From DATEPR01 sp036279295 (GTDB lineage: Bacteria; Actinomycetota; Actinomycetes; Mycobacteriales; Pseudonocardiaceae), in contig DASUJK010000318.1 in assembly GCA_036279295.1 (NCBI GenBank), positions 1 to 12,954 of the forward strand: a stretch of 12,954 bases of DNA, read 5' to 3'. Position numbers and translations under genes: made by a program. Every line of letters starts with the position of its first letter. Position 1 is the first letter of the stretch. Shown piece after piece: positions 1-7,050 of the stretch. The notes under the pieces were generated by a model. That model ran no database searches, had not been told where the DNA came from, and saw nothing but the letters and a program-made list of their open reading frames with translations.

Positions 1-440
1 GGGTCCGGCCCCGGCCGACTGTCCGTTGTGGACAACTGGGCTGCGATGTCCGGATGCAGCAGCACATGTCCGGCGTGCACGGCCCGGATGGCGGCGGTCA
101 GCGCCTGCGGGTCGACGTCCTTGTAGACGTAACCGGCTGCGCCTGCCCGAACGGCGGGCAGCACGGTGTCCGTGTCGGTGAAACTGGTGATCACCAGCAC
201 CCGCGCCGGGTTGCCCAGCCTGCGCAGCTCGTGCAGTGCGGCCACGCCGTCACTGTCCGGCATCCGCATGTCCAGCAGGATCACGTCCGGCCGGCAGCGC
301 TGCGCCTCGGCGACCCCGGACCTGCCGTCCTCGGCCTCCCCCACCACCGTCAGGTCGTCCTGCAGGTCGATGAACGTGCGCAGGCCCTGCCGGACGACCG
401 GATGGTCGTCCACCACGAGGACCCGGATCGGCTCAGCCAT
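1..440 (-). CDS. NarL/FixJ-family response regulator, receiver domain (3' end outside window)
   Basis: Cytoplasmic response regulator, phosphorylated by a partner histidine kinase. The 146 visible residues are a complete receiver domain: acidic pair D11-D12, phospho-acceptor D57 in the LLDMRMPD segment, conserved T85 and K107 (GYVYKD). After about residue 120 the chain enters the linker that in this family leads to a LuxR-type helix-turn-helix; that DNA-binding half would lie before position 1 and is not seen. The ATG at 440-438 is inside the end of the kinase gene, overlapping it by 8 bp (ATGGCTGA), so translation is probably coupled to the kinase. I see no strong ribosome binding site of its own. 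The kinase-then-regulator order and overlap make them a cognate pair. The regulon cannot be told from the window. Confidence 0.9.
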   Translation of the reverse strand, partial: MAEPIRVLVVDDHPVVRQGLRTFIDLQDDLTVVGEAEDGRSGVAEAQRCRPDVILLDMRMPDSDGVAALHELRRLGNPARVLVITSFTDTDTVLPAVRAGAAGYVYKDVDPQALTAAIRAVHAGHVLLHPDIAAQLSTTDSRPGPD

Positions 441-1566
441 CGGTCGGCACCGTCAACCGCACCGTGGTGCCACCGTCGTGCGACGTGATGGCCAGCCTGC
501 CGCCTGCCGCGTGCGCCCGCTCCCGCATCGACGCCAGGCCGAGCCGCTGGCCAGAGGCGACGTTCTGCGCTGCCGTGTCGAAGCCGCCGCCGTCGTCGGT
601 GATCTCCAACCGGGCCATCCCGTCGTGCTCGGACAACGCGATCGTCACGGCCTTCGGACTGCCGTGCCGCAGCGCGTTGTGCAGGGCCTCCTGTGCGATC
701 CGGTAGGCGGCCTCCTGCCGGGCCGGGGTCAGGCCGGCCACCAGCTCGCCGTCGAACCGCACGGACGCGGTGTGCACCCGGTCCAGCAGGTCAGCCTGCT
801 TGCGCAGGGCGACGGCCAGCCCGTCGCCCGCCAGGTCGACCGGCCGCAACCCGACCACGATGGCCCGCAGCTCACCGCTCGCCTCAGCGGCCAGCTTGCG
901 CACGTTGGCCAACTCGGTCGCGGCCCGCTCCGGGTCCCGGTCCAGCAGGGTGGCCACGGCGTCCGCGGTCAGGCGCAGGCTGAACAGCTTCTGCGTCACG
1001 GCGTCGTGCAGCTCGTGCGCGATCCGGTTGCGTTCGGCCAGAATGGACAGTTCCCGGCTGCGCTCGTACAGCCTGGCGTTGACCAGGGCGATCGCGGCAT
1101 GCGCCGCCAGCAGCCGCAGCAGTTCCTGGTCCTGCTCGGTGAATCCGCCCGGTGAGTACTTGTTGGCCAGGAACAGCTCACCGAGGATCTCGTCGCCGTC
1201 AGTGATCGGCATGCCGATGAAGTCGGTCAGCACGGGATGCGCGGCGGGCCACCACTTGAAGTGCGGATGCGCCCGGATGTCGTCCAGCCGCACCGGATTC
1301 GGGTCGCGCAGCATGGTGCCGAGCAGGCCGTGCTGCCGGGGCACCGGACCGATCTCGCGCCACTGCTCGTCGCTGATGCCGTCGGCGAGGAACTCGGCGA
1401 ACGAGCCCTTGTCGTCGGGCACGCCGAGCGCCGCGTAGCGGGCGTCCAGCAGCTTGCGCGCCGACGTCAGGATCGTCTGCAGCACGTCCCGCACGGACAG
1501 CCGGGAGGTGACCGCGAGCACCGCGGCACTGACGTCGTGCAGCTCAGCGCCGTCGAACCCACTCAT
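433..1566 (-). CDS. GAF-domain sensor histidine kinase (HisKA_3 / HATPase)
   Basis: Cytoplasmic sensor kinase of about 377 residues without membrane segments. A GAF sensor domain spans about residues 24-165, ending in the typical ALVNARLYE helix. The dimerisation/phospho-acceptor helix follows, with ERNRIAHELHD at 178-188 and the likely phosphorylated H187. The C-terminal third is an HATPase_c domain with an N-box (EALHNALRHG), G1 (DDGGGFD) and a GLASMRERA segment. This architecture is that of NarL-type and DevS-like kinases; heme or redox sensing is possible but no diagnostic residue proves it. I chose ATG 1566 because the frame remains open only to a TTG at 1623 that has no ribosome binding site. 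The site before 1566 is itself weak. It is cotranscribed with the response regulator at its 3' end and divergent from the SDR gene. Confidence 0.9.
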   Translation of the reverse strand: MSGFDGAELHDVSAAVLAVTSRLSVRDVLQTILTSARKLLDARYAALGVPDDKGSFAEFLADGISDEQWREIGPVPRQHGLLGTMLRDPNPVRLDDIRAHPHFKWWPAAHPVLTDFIGMPITDGDEILGELFLANKYSPGGFTEQDQELLRLLAAHAAIALVNARLYERSRELSILAERNRIAHELHDAVTQKLFSLRLTADAVATLLDRDPERAATELANVRKLAAEASGELRAIVVGLRPVDLAGDGLAVALRKQADLLDRVHTASVRFDGELVAGLTPARQEAAYRIAQEALHNALRHGSPKAVTIALSEHDGMARLEITDDGGGFDTAAQNVASGQRLGLASMRERAHAAGGRLAITSHDGGTTVRLTVPTDG

Positions 1567-1609
1567 GCCAGCACCGTACCCACATTTGCGCTGGTCCGGC
1601 TCGGGCAGC

Positions 1610-1621
1610 GGTCCTAGGACC
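1610..1621. promoter_or_regulatory. 12-bp perfect palindrome upstream of the kinase gene, possible operator
   Basis: GGTCCTAGGACC is a perfect palindrome 44 bp upstream of the kinase start. On the minus strand the flanking stretch reads CTTTGGTCC, which equals one half of the GGGACC-TTT-GGTCCC-like sites reported for DevR/NarL-type regulators in actinobacteria; the other half does not match well. Autoregulation by the adjacent response regulator is only an inference. Confidence 0.3.
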
Positions 1622-1686
1622 AAAGACCGACACGTCCGCCGTCCAGCGCCCGATGGCAGCGGGCGGTGGCGTGCCTAGCGTCGATG

Positions 1687-1710
1687 GTGTTGACCAGCCG
1701 TTGACAACAC
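1687..1710. promoter_or_regulatory. Inverted repeat GTGTTG-N12-CAACAC upstream of the SDR gene
   Basis: Six-base arms (1687-1692 and 1705-1710) flank 12 bases, ending 10 bp before the strong ribosome binding site of the SDR gene. The element also contains two TTGAC direct repeats (1690 and 1701). Its place between divergent genes suits an operator, but no -10 hexamer at proper spacing is evident and the regulator is unknown. Confidence 0.3.
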
Positions 1711-1729
1711 AGGGAACGGAGGTGACGGC

Positions 1730-2413
1730 ATGTCCGTCGCCATCATCACAGGAGCATCCCGCGGTCTGGGCCGCGCACTGGCCGTCGGACTCGCGGACGC
1801 GGGCTGGCAGGTCGTGCTGGACGCCAGGAACCCCACCGCGCTGGCAGACACCCAGGCCGCCATCGGTGCCGCCGCGATCGCCGTGCCCGGTGACGTCACC
1901 GACCCGCTGCACCAGGCGGCGCTGTTCGACGCGGCGGCCCGGCTGGGTGGCCCGGACCTGCTGGTGAACAACGCCGGCATCCTCGGCCCGAGCCCGCAGC
2001 CCACGCTGGCCGACTACCCGGTCGCCGTGCTGCGTGATGTCTACGAGGTCAACGTGATCGCACCGCTGGCCATGACGCAACTGGCCTTGCGCGCCGGGGT
2101 CGGGATGATCGTCAACGTCACGTCCGACGCTGCCGTCGAGGCATATCCGGGCTGGGGCGGCTACGGCTCGGCCAAGGCAGCGGTGGAAGGGCTGTCCCGC
2201 GTGCTGGGCGCCGAGCAGCCGAACGTGCTGGTGTGGGCCGTCGATCCCGGCGATCTGCGCACCCGGATGCACCAGGAGGCGTTCCCCGACGAGGACATCA
2301 CCGACCGGCCGCTGCCGGAGACCGTGGTGCCGGCGTTCCTGCGGCTGGTCACCGAGCAGCCGGCGTCCGGTCGGATCAGCCTGGCCGAGCTGCGTTCGGG
2401 GGCCTCGGCGTGA
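1730..2413 (+). CDS. Short-chain dehydrogenase/reductase (SDR), classical type
   Basis: NAD(P)-dependent oxidoreductase of 227 residues, slightly shorter than the usual 250. The Rossmann motif TGASRGLG is at 7-14; the arginine within it favours NADP(H). NNAG is at 80-83, and the catalytic set is S132, Y145 and K149 (YGSAK), with PGDLRT in place of the common PGxxxT after the catalytic region. Start: GGAGG at 1719-1723, seven bases before the ATG. The stop overlaps the next start by one base (TGATG), so it is probably translated together with the QueA-like gene. The substrate cannot be predicted; such short SDRs act on small carbonyl compounds or may be moonlighting regulators. Nothing links it to the divergent kinase. 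Confidence 0.93.
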   Translation: MSVAIITGASRGLGRALAVGLADAGWQVVLDARNPTALADTQAAIGAAAIAVPGDVTDPLHQAALFDAAARLGGPDLLVNNAGILGPSPQPTLADYPVAVLRDVYEVNVIAPLAMTQLALRAGVGMIVNVTSDAAVEAYPGWGGYGSAKAAVEGLSRVLGAEQPNVLVWAVDPGDLRTRMHQEAFPDEDITDRPLPETVVPAFLRLVTEQPASGRISLAELRSGASA

Positions 2414-3447
2414 TGACCGGGACCGTGCTGGACTTCGAACTGCCCGGCGCGCTTGAGGCGCACGAGCCGCCGGAGGCACGCGGCCTGACCAGGGACGGCG
2501 TCCGGCTGCTCGTCGGTGAAACCACCGGCGACACGGTGACCCACCATCGGTTCACCGACCTGCCGGACCTGTTGCGCGCCGGTGATGTGCTGGTAGTGAA
2601 CACGTCCGGCACCATGCCGGCCGCGGTACCGATCCCGCGCCACGCGCTGACCGTGCACCTGTCCACGGAGCAGCCGGACGGCACGTGGCTGGTCGAGTTG
2701 CGGCGCAACGCCAACAAGGCGACCACGCCGTATCCGGGCGGCGAGCCGGGGCAGCGCTACCCGTTGCCCGGTGGCGCCCAACTCGTGCTGCGCCAGCGGT
2801 ACTCCAGGGAGCGGCTGTGGATCGCCGACCTGCGCACCGGCGGGTTCGGCTCGGTGCAGGCGTTCCTGCGCGTACACGGCATGCCGATCCGCTACGGCTA
2901 CGTGCACCGGAACTGGCCGATCGCCGCCTACCAGACGGTGTTCGCCACCCACGAGGGCAGCGCGGAGATGCCCAGCGCGGCCCGGCCGTTCACCAACCGG
3001 CTGGTCACCAGGCTGGTGTCGGCCGGCGTGCAGGTGGCCCCGATCCTGCTGCACACCGGGGTGGCGTCACCCGAAGCCCACGAACGGCCCTACCCGGAGC
3101 GGTTCTCGGTGTCGGCGACCACCGCCAGGGTGGTCAACCAGGCACGCGCGGCGGGCGGCCGGGTGATCGCGGTTGGTACCACAGCGGTTCGCGCGCTGGA
3201 GAGCGCGGCGGACGATGCCGGGACACCGCACGCGACCAACGGCTGGACCGAGTTGATCATCACACCGGACCGGGGTGTCCGGGTGGTGGACGGGCTGATC
3301 ACCGGCTTCCACGAGCCACGGGCGTCCCACCTGGACATGCTCGCCGCGATCGCACCGACGGCACTGCTGCGCCGCTGCTATGCGGAGGCGATCGACGCGG
3401 GATATCTGTGGCACGAGTTCGGTGATCTGAACCTGCTGCTGGCCTGA
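2413..3447 (+). CDS. QueA-like S-adenosylmethionine:tRNA ribosyltransferase-isomerase family protein
   Basis: 344 residues, normal QueA length. True QueA transfers and isomerises the ribosyl part of S-adenosylmethionine onto 7-aminomethyl-7-deazaguanine in tRNA to give epoxyqueuosine. Family features seen: the N-terminal DLPDLLRAGDVLVVNTSGTMPA segment (here split: DLPDLLRAGDVLV then VNTSGTMPA), AYQTVFATHEGSAE, the highly conserved GGRVIAVGTTAVRALES, and the C-terminal VVDGLITGFHEP and FGDLNLLL. Differences: the usual APTAGLHFT is MPSAARPFT, and the usual LHVGxGTFxPV region is LHTGVASPEAHERPYP. It therefore belongs to a divergent actinobacterial branch and may act on another substrate. No other queuosine gene is in the window. 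Its ATG shares a base with the SDR stop, so the two genes are probably one transcript. Confidence 0.85.
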   Translation: MTGTVLDFELPGALEAHEPPEARGLTRDGVRLLVGETTGDTVTHHRFTDLPDLLRAGDVLVVNTSGTMPAAVPIPRHALTVHLSTEQPDGTWLVELRRNANKATTPYPGGEPGQRYPLPGGAQLVLRQRYSRERLWIADLRTGGFGSVQAFLRVHGMPIRYGYVHRNWPIAAYQTVFATHEGSAEMPSAARPFTNRLVTRLVSAGVQVAPILLHTGVASPEAHERPYPERFSVSATTARVVNQARAAGGRVIAVGTTAVRALESAADDAGTPHATNGWTELIITPDRGVRVVDGLITGFHEPRASHLDMLAAIAPTALLRRCYAEAIDAGYLWHEFGDLNLLLA

Positions 3448-3554
3448 CTCGCGAACGTCAAGCGACCATCCGGGTAAACGTAGTCACAGTAACCAGATTC
3501 ACACCGACCACATGTTTCCCGAAATGCCTCACCAGGAGTTACTACTGATTGTCA

Positions 3555-3580
3555 CCGTCGCCGATGCGACCCGGCGGCGG
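3555..3580 (+). terminator. Hairpin downstream of the SDR/QueA-like operon
   Basis: CCGTCGCCG (3555-3563) pairs over nine positions (one G-U) with CGGCGGCGG (3572-3580), loop eight bases. It lies 107 bp after the QueA-like stop and before the conservon promoter. There is no T-run, as is common for actinomycete terminators. Confidence 0.5.
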
Positions 3581-3604
3581 CACGTCAAACTCACGTTACG
3601 ACAG

Positions 3605-3635
3605 TTGCCGTAGTCCAGTGCATCGCTGCTAGGAT
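3605..3635 (+). promoter_or_regulatory. Probable housekeeping-sigma promoter of the conservon
   Basis: TTGCCG (3605-3610), a 19-bp spacer, then TAGGAT (3630-3635), which is the common -10 form in Streptomyces-type promoters. Transcription would begin near 3642, immediately before the 8-bp palindrome TCACGTGA (3646-3653). The leader to the chosen cvnA start would be about 175 bases. The spacer is one base longer than ideal. Confidence 0.45.
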
Positions 3636-3663
3636 CGCCTGGCTGTCACGTGATCAATACCGG

Positions 3664-3767
3664 ACGCCGGGCCGGGGTTGCGACCCGTTGTCGCGGCGTT
3701 GCCTGGAGTTTGGTATGCAGGTTGTGCGGATGACGAAATACAACCGTCCGCATACGGGGGCACAACC
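3664..3767 (+). promoter_or_regulatory. Structured leader of the conservon with alternative hairpins
   Basis: First hairpin: ACGCCG (3664-3669) with CGGCGT (3694-3699). Second group: GGTTGTGC (3720-3727) is perfectly complementary to GCACAACC (3760-3767). The same segment can instead pair through 3723-3732 with 3745-3754 (ten pairs, two G-U, loop 12), or GGTTGT (3720-3725) can pair with ACAACC (3740-3745). These folds exclude each other. I recognise no known riboswitch class. If cvnA starts at the upstream ATG 3715 the second group lies in coding sequence. Confidence 0.4.
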
Positions 3768-3816
3768 GAACAATGGAACGCATCTGACGTGCTGGGATTC
3801 CCTACCGAGGTCGCTA

Positions 3817-5664
3817 ATGTCTGATTTTCCTCCAGGTAACACGCATGCCCGGTGGGTCGAACCGGGAGCGGAACCCTCGGTTGGTGTCGCGGACACCACG
3901 AGTGCCGCACTGCCCAGCATCAGCAGGGTCGCCGTGTTGCCGACTGTCGTGATGGCCGTTCTCGGCGCGGCGGCGGCGGTGCTGCTCGCCGAATACCACT
4001 CGGCAGGGATCATCGTCGGCGTCCTGGTCGGCGGCATCATCGGTGCCGGCATCATCCTGGCCTGGTCGGCCACCAGCGCCAAGGACACATCGCGCGCGGT
4101 GCAGGACCGGATCAACGAGCTGAGCCTGGTGGCAGGCGCCCAGCAGCACTCGGCGCGCAGTGCCCGGCAGCAGTTCGCAGGCGTCCAGCAGGCGCACATG
4201 GAGCTACAGCAGGCCTACGAGGCGGCATCGTCCTGGCCTGCGCGTTTCACCTACCACATCGAGCAGTTCGCGGCCCGGGTCCGCGACGGCGAACGGCCCC
4301 CGATGCACGAGGTGGCGGCCGGGTTCACCGACGAACGGGAGACCGGTACGACGCTGGACCGCGAACATGTCGCCGCGCTGCGTGCCGCGGAAGCGGCCAT
4401 AATCCACGCGGCCGAACCCAATGTGAGCGCAGACCCGATGCAGCGGCTCCAGGTGTTCGCCAATCTTGGTCGCCGACTCCAGTCCCTGGTGAACCGCGAG
4501 ATCCAGATGCTCGACGAACTCGAAAAGCAAATCGAGGACCCCGAGACGCTTGAGGGTATTTTTGCCGTCGACCATCTTGCGACGCGTATCCGGCGGCAGG
4601 CGGAAAACCTCGGTGTGCTCGGTGGTGCGCGGGCGCCACGCCAGTGGACGAAGCCGTTGACGATGGTGACCACACTGCGCTCCGCCATGCAGGAGGTTGA
4701 GCACTACAAACGCGTCAAAATGGTGTCGCCGATCAATGGCACCCTACGCGGCCACAACGTCACGGAAATCATCCACCTGTTGGCCGAGCTGATCGAGAAC
4801 GCGACGGCGTTCTCCGGTCCCGAGACGACCGTCATGCTCAGCGCGCAGAACGTCACGGCCGGCCTGGCGATCGAGGTGGAGGACCGCGGTCTCGGGATCA
4901 AGGCCGACGACCTGGACCGGATCAACGACCTGCTGTCCGGCCCGGAGATCAGCGACATCGGCGTGCTGCTGTCCGACGGCCGGCAGATCGGCCTGTGGGT
5001 GGTCGCGCAGCTGGCCCGGCGCAACGACGTCAACGTCCGGCTGGCCAGGAACATCTTCGGCGGTGTCACCGCGGCGGTCGTCGTGCCGCACAGCCTGCTC
5101 GGTGACGATCAGGACGACGCCGCGCCGGGCACCGACACGCACCGCGAGCTGGTGACCGCGGCCGCGGCGCCGGAGCTTGGCACATCGCCCCGGCACAGCG
5201 CGCACCGGGTGTACTCGCTGGCCGGTGGCACCACCAGTGACAACCTGGTGCTGCCGGCGCTCGACGAGGAGTCGGTGCCCGCCGAGCCGATGCCGGTCAC
5301 CGACCTCGATCCGTTCCGATGGCCGGGCAGCGCGGGCGAGCTGCCTGCCGTCGAGCCGACGCCCTCGGCAGGCGGTCCCGAGCCGACGCCCCGGCCCGAC
5401 ACCCCGAACGACTCCCCGATCGACCGGGAGCGCCCACCGCTGCCCAAACGGCAGCCGGGCACCAACCATCTGGCGTACGAGCTACGCACCCCACCGCCGC
5501 CACCCGTCGCGGCGGCCGTCCCATCGGCTGGCGAGCACAACCCCAGCGCTACAGCCGCGTTCCGCAGCGGCATCCGCGCGGGTAGCGAGGAGAACGGCAC
5601 CGCCGTAGCCCCGCCGACCACGCGCGTGTCACCTCAAGGAGAGTCCACTCACCATGATCGATAG
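3817..5664 (+). CDS. cvnA: Conservon membrane sensor kinase-like protein (CvnA type)
   Basis: 615 residues. Two hydrophobic helices (about 38-58 and 63-83) joined by only four residues form a membrane hairpin, so almost the entire protein is cytoplasmic. A helical region follows, with the family segment DHLATRIRRQAENL (H253 in the H-box position). The HATPase part has N-box ELIENA (324-329), G1 DRGLG (356-360) and GRQIGLWVVAQLA (from 388). The tail is long and Pro-rich with the family's LPKR...HLAYELR element (about 540-556). CvnA proteins form a membrane complex with CvnB-D. Most relatives are larger and have an extracellular sensor; here there is none. Start: ATG 3817 has GAGG six bases before; ATG 3715 (34 residues longer, GGAG at 3705-3708) is a real alternative. 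It overlaps cvnB by 11 bp. Confidence 0.88.
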   Translation: MSDFPPGNTHARWVEPGAEPSVGVADTTSAALPSISRVAVLPTVVMAVLGAAAAVLLAEYHSAGIIVGVLVGGIIGAGIILAWSATSAKDTSRAVQDRINELSLVAGAQQHSARSARQQFAGVQQAHMELQQAYEAASSWPARFTYHIEQFAARVRDGERPPMHEVAAGFTDERETGTTLDREHVAALRAAEAAIIHAAEPNVSADPMQRLQVFANLGRRLQSLVNREIQMLDELEKQIEDPETLEGIFAVDHLATRIRRQAENLGVLGGARAPRQWTKPLTMVTTLRSAMQEVEHYKRVKMVSPINGTLRGHNVTEIIHLLAELIENATAFSGPETTVMLSAQNVTAGLAIEVEDRGLGIKADDLDRINDLLSGPEISDIGVLLSDGRQIGLWVVAQLARRNDVNVRLARNIFGGVTAAVVVPHSLLGDDQDDAAPGTDTHRELVTAAAAPELGTSPRHSAHRVYSLAGGTTSDNLVLPALDEESVPAEPMPVTDLDPFRWPGSAGELPAVEPTPSAGGPEPTPRPDTPNDSPIDRERPPLPKRQPGTNHLAYELRTPPPPPVAAAVPSAGEHNPSATAAFRSGIRAGSEENGTAVAPPTTRVSPQGESTHHDR

Positions 5665-6088
5665 GCCAACTAGCCAGGCAATGGAGCCGACCTGGCTGCT
5701 CGACCAGCTGGTGACGGCCGTACCGGGAGCGCGCAGTGCCGTGCTGCTGTCGTCCGACGGGATCGCGAAGTTCTGGTACGGCCTGACACTGGACGAGGCG
5801 CAGGTGCTCGGCGCCATGGCCTCGGGCCTGTGCTCCATCGCGCGCGGTGTCGGCAAGCAGTTCGGCAACGACGACGGCGTCCGCCAGGTGTTCCTGGAAC
5901 TCAACGGTGTCGCGGCCTACGTGTGCTCGGCGGGCGCCAATGGGGTGCTGGCCGTGCTGGCCGACCCCGAGGCCGACGCGGGCGTGCTCGGCTTCGAGAT
6001 GGCCCAGATGGTCAAGCGGGTGCCCGATCACCTCGGCACCCCGGCACGGGCCGTGCTGGCGACACCCGCCGCCGACGGACACCGGTGA
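5654..6088 (+). CDS. cvnB: Roadblock/LC7-domain protein (CvnB type)
   Basis: 144 residues, the usual CvnB size; a single roadblock/LC7 fold covers residues about 12-125, starting with WLLDQLVTAVPGARSAVLLS and continuing through the SDGIAKFWYGLTLDEAQ and ASGLCSIARGVGKQFG segments (typical alternation of strands and helices). Roadblock proteins bind Ras-like GTPases, as MglB does with MglA, and in conservons the CvnB protein is part of the complex that controls CvnD. No signal peptide or membrane helix. AAGGAG (5636-5641) is 12 bases before the ATG, somewhat far; translation is probably coupled, since the start lies inside the end of cvnA. The stop shares one base with the next start (TGATG). 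Confidence 0.93.
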   Translation: MIDRPTSQAMEPTWLLDQLVTAVPGARSAVLLSSDGIAKFWYGLTLDEAQVLGAMASGLCSIARGVGKQFGNDDGVRQVFLELNGVAAYVCSAGANGVLAVLADPEADAGVLGFEMAQMVKRVPDHLGTPARAVLATPAADGHR

Positions 6089-6510
6089 TGCTGCCGTTCC
6101 CCGAGGACGATCCACTACTCGACGCCGATGCCGGACCGGTGGTCCGGCCGTACTCGGTGACCTATGGGCGGACCCGTCCTCGGTCGACGCTGGACCTGAT
6201 GACCATGCTGCTGGCGACCGGCCGGACGCCACCGCACATGGAGCCGGAGCACGCAGTCGCACTCGAACTGTGCCGGACGGCCACCTCGGTGGCCGAAGTG
6301 GCGGCCAATCTCCAACAGCCCGTCGTGGTCGCCAAGGTCCTGCTGTCCGATCTGATCGCCTGGGACGCCCTGATCATGGGTGCGCCGACCGTCGACACCC
6401 CCGACCTCCAGACCATGAAGGACCTGCTCGATGGGCTCCGTAAACTTCAGTTCGACTCCGATCCCGACCGCAGCGAAAATCCTGATCGCGGGGGGCTTCG
6501 CGGTGGGTAA
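6088..6510 (+). CDS. cvnC: DUF742 protein (CvnC type) with an extended C terminus
   Basis: 140 residues. The DUF742 signature is clear: AGPVVRPYSVTYGRTRP near the N terminus, the LELCRTATSVAEVAANL helix-turn-helix-like part, then VVVAKVLLSDLIAWDAL. DUF742 is predicted to be winged-helix-like, and CvnC works with CvnA, B and D; DNA binding has not been shown from this sequence. Family members typically end just after a DGLRKL-like segment; here that segment (residues about 115-120) is followed by a charged tail of about 20 residues (DSDPDRSENPDRGG). This tail is encoded in the 80 bp that also encode the start and Walker A region of cvnD, so its sequence is likely dictated by the other frame. 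Start ATG shares one base with the cvnB stop. Confidence 0.92.
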   Translation: MLPFPEDDPLLDADAGPVVRPYSVTYGRTRPRSTLDLMTMLLATGRTPPHMEPEHAVALELCRTATSVAEVAANLQQPVVVAKVLLSDLIAWDALIMGAPTVDTPDLQTMKDLLDGLRKLQFDSDPDRSENPDRGGLRGG

Positions 6511-7018
6511 GACCACCCTCGTCAAAGCGGTCAGCGAGATCGAACCGCTGACGACGGAGGAAAACCTCACCGTGGCGGGCATCGGCACCGACAGTCTGGC
6601 CGGTGTGGAGCACAAGTCCACCACCACGGTGGCCCTGGACTTCGGTCGGATGACGTTCCCCGAGCAGGGTCTGGTGCTCTACCTGTTCGGCACTCCCGGC
6701 CAGGACCGCTACTGGTTCATGTGGGACGAGCTGTCCCGAGGTGCGCTGGGTGCCGTCGTGCTGGTCGACACGCGTCGGCTGCCGGACTGCTTCCCGGCCC
6801 TGGAGTTCTTCGAGCAGCGCGGGATCGACTACGTGGTGGCCGTCAACCAGTTCGACGGCGGTTTCCGCTACACGCCCAGCGAGGTGCGGGACGCGCTGAC
6901 CATCCACGAGCGAATCCCGATCATCATGTGCGACGCCCGTGACACCCGGTCGGCGACCACTGTGCTGATCAGCCTGATCGAACACGTCCTGCTCGCCGTC
7001 ACGTCCCGTTCCCGGTAA
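6431..7018 (+). CDS. cvnD: Ras-like small GTPase (CvnD type)
   Basis: 195 residues, usual CvnD length. G1/Walker A GGFAVGKTT at 21-29; switch I region with STTTVALDFG (63-72); G3 reads GTPGQ (87-91), so the usual Asp of DxxG is Gly-Thr while the catalytic-type Gln is kept; G4 is NQFD (139-142) in place of NKxD; G5 is probably CDARD (167-171). These substitutions are normal for the CvnD branch. It binds and hydrolyses GTP and is the output of the conservon complex; in Streptomyces coelicolor the Cvn9 system affects aerial growth and antibiotic production. AAGGA (6418-6422) precedes the ATG by eight bases. It overlaps cvnC by 80 bp and is followed after 32 bp by the GAF gene. Confidence 0.95.
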   Translation: MGSVNFSSTPIPTAAKILIAGGFAVGKTTLVKAVSEIEPLTTEENLTVAGIGTDSLAGVEHKSTTTVALDFGRMTFPEQGLVLYLFGTPGQDRYWFMWDELSRGALGAVVLVDTRRLPDCFPALEFFEQRGIDYVVAVNQFDGGFRYTPSEVRDALTIHERIPIIMCDARDTRSATTVLISLIEHVLLAVTSRSR

Positions 7019-7050
7019 TTCCACCCCGTCCACCGACCCCGGAGCTTCGC

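Noticed and set aside
1567..1623. Upstream extension of the histidine kinase to a TTG at 1623
   Set aside because: No ribosome binding site, TTG start, and it would run through the intergenic palindrome; the family-like sequence begins at the ATG 1566.
2161..3054. 297-codon open frame on the minus strand opposite the SDR/QueA-like genes
   Set aside because: Antisense frame of conserved genes, no ribosome binding site and no recognisable domain.
3688..3816. N-terminal extension of CvnA to a GTG/ATG upstream of 3817
   Set aside because: Not fully excluded: ATG 3715 has a fair GGAG. The added residues have no family similarity and poor third-position GC, and they overlap strong hairpins, so I kept 3817.
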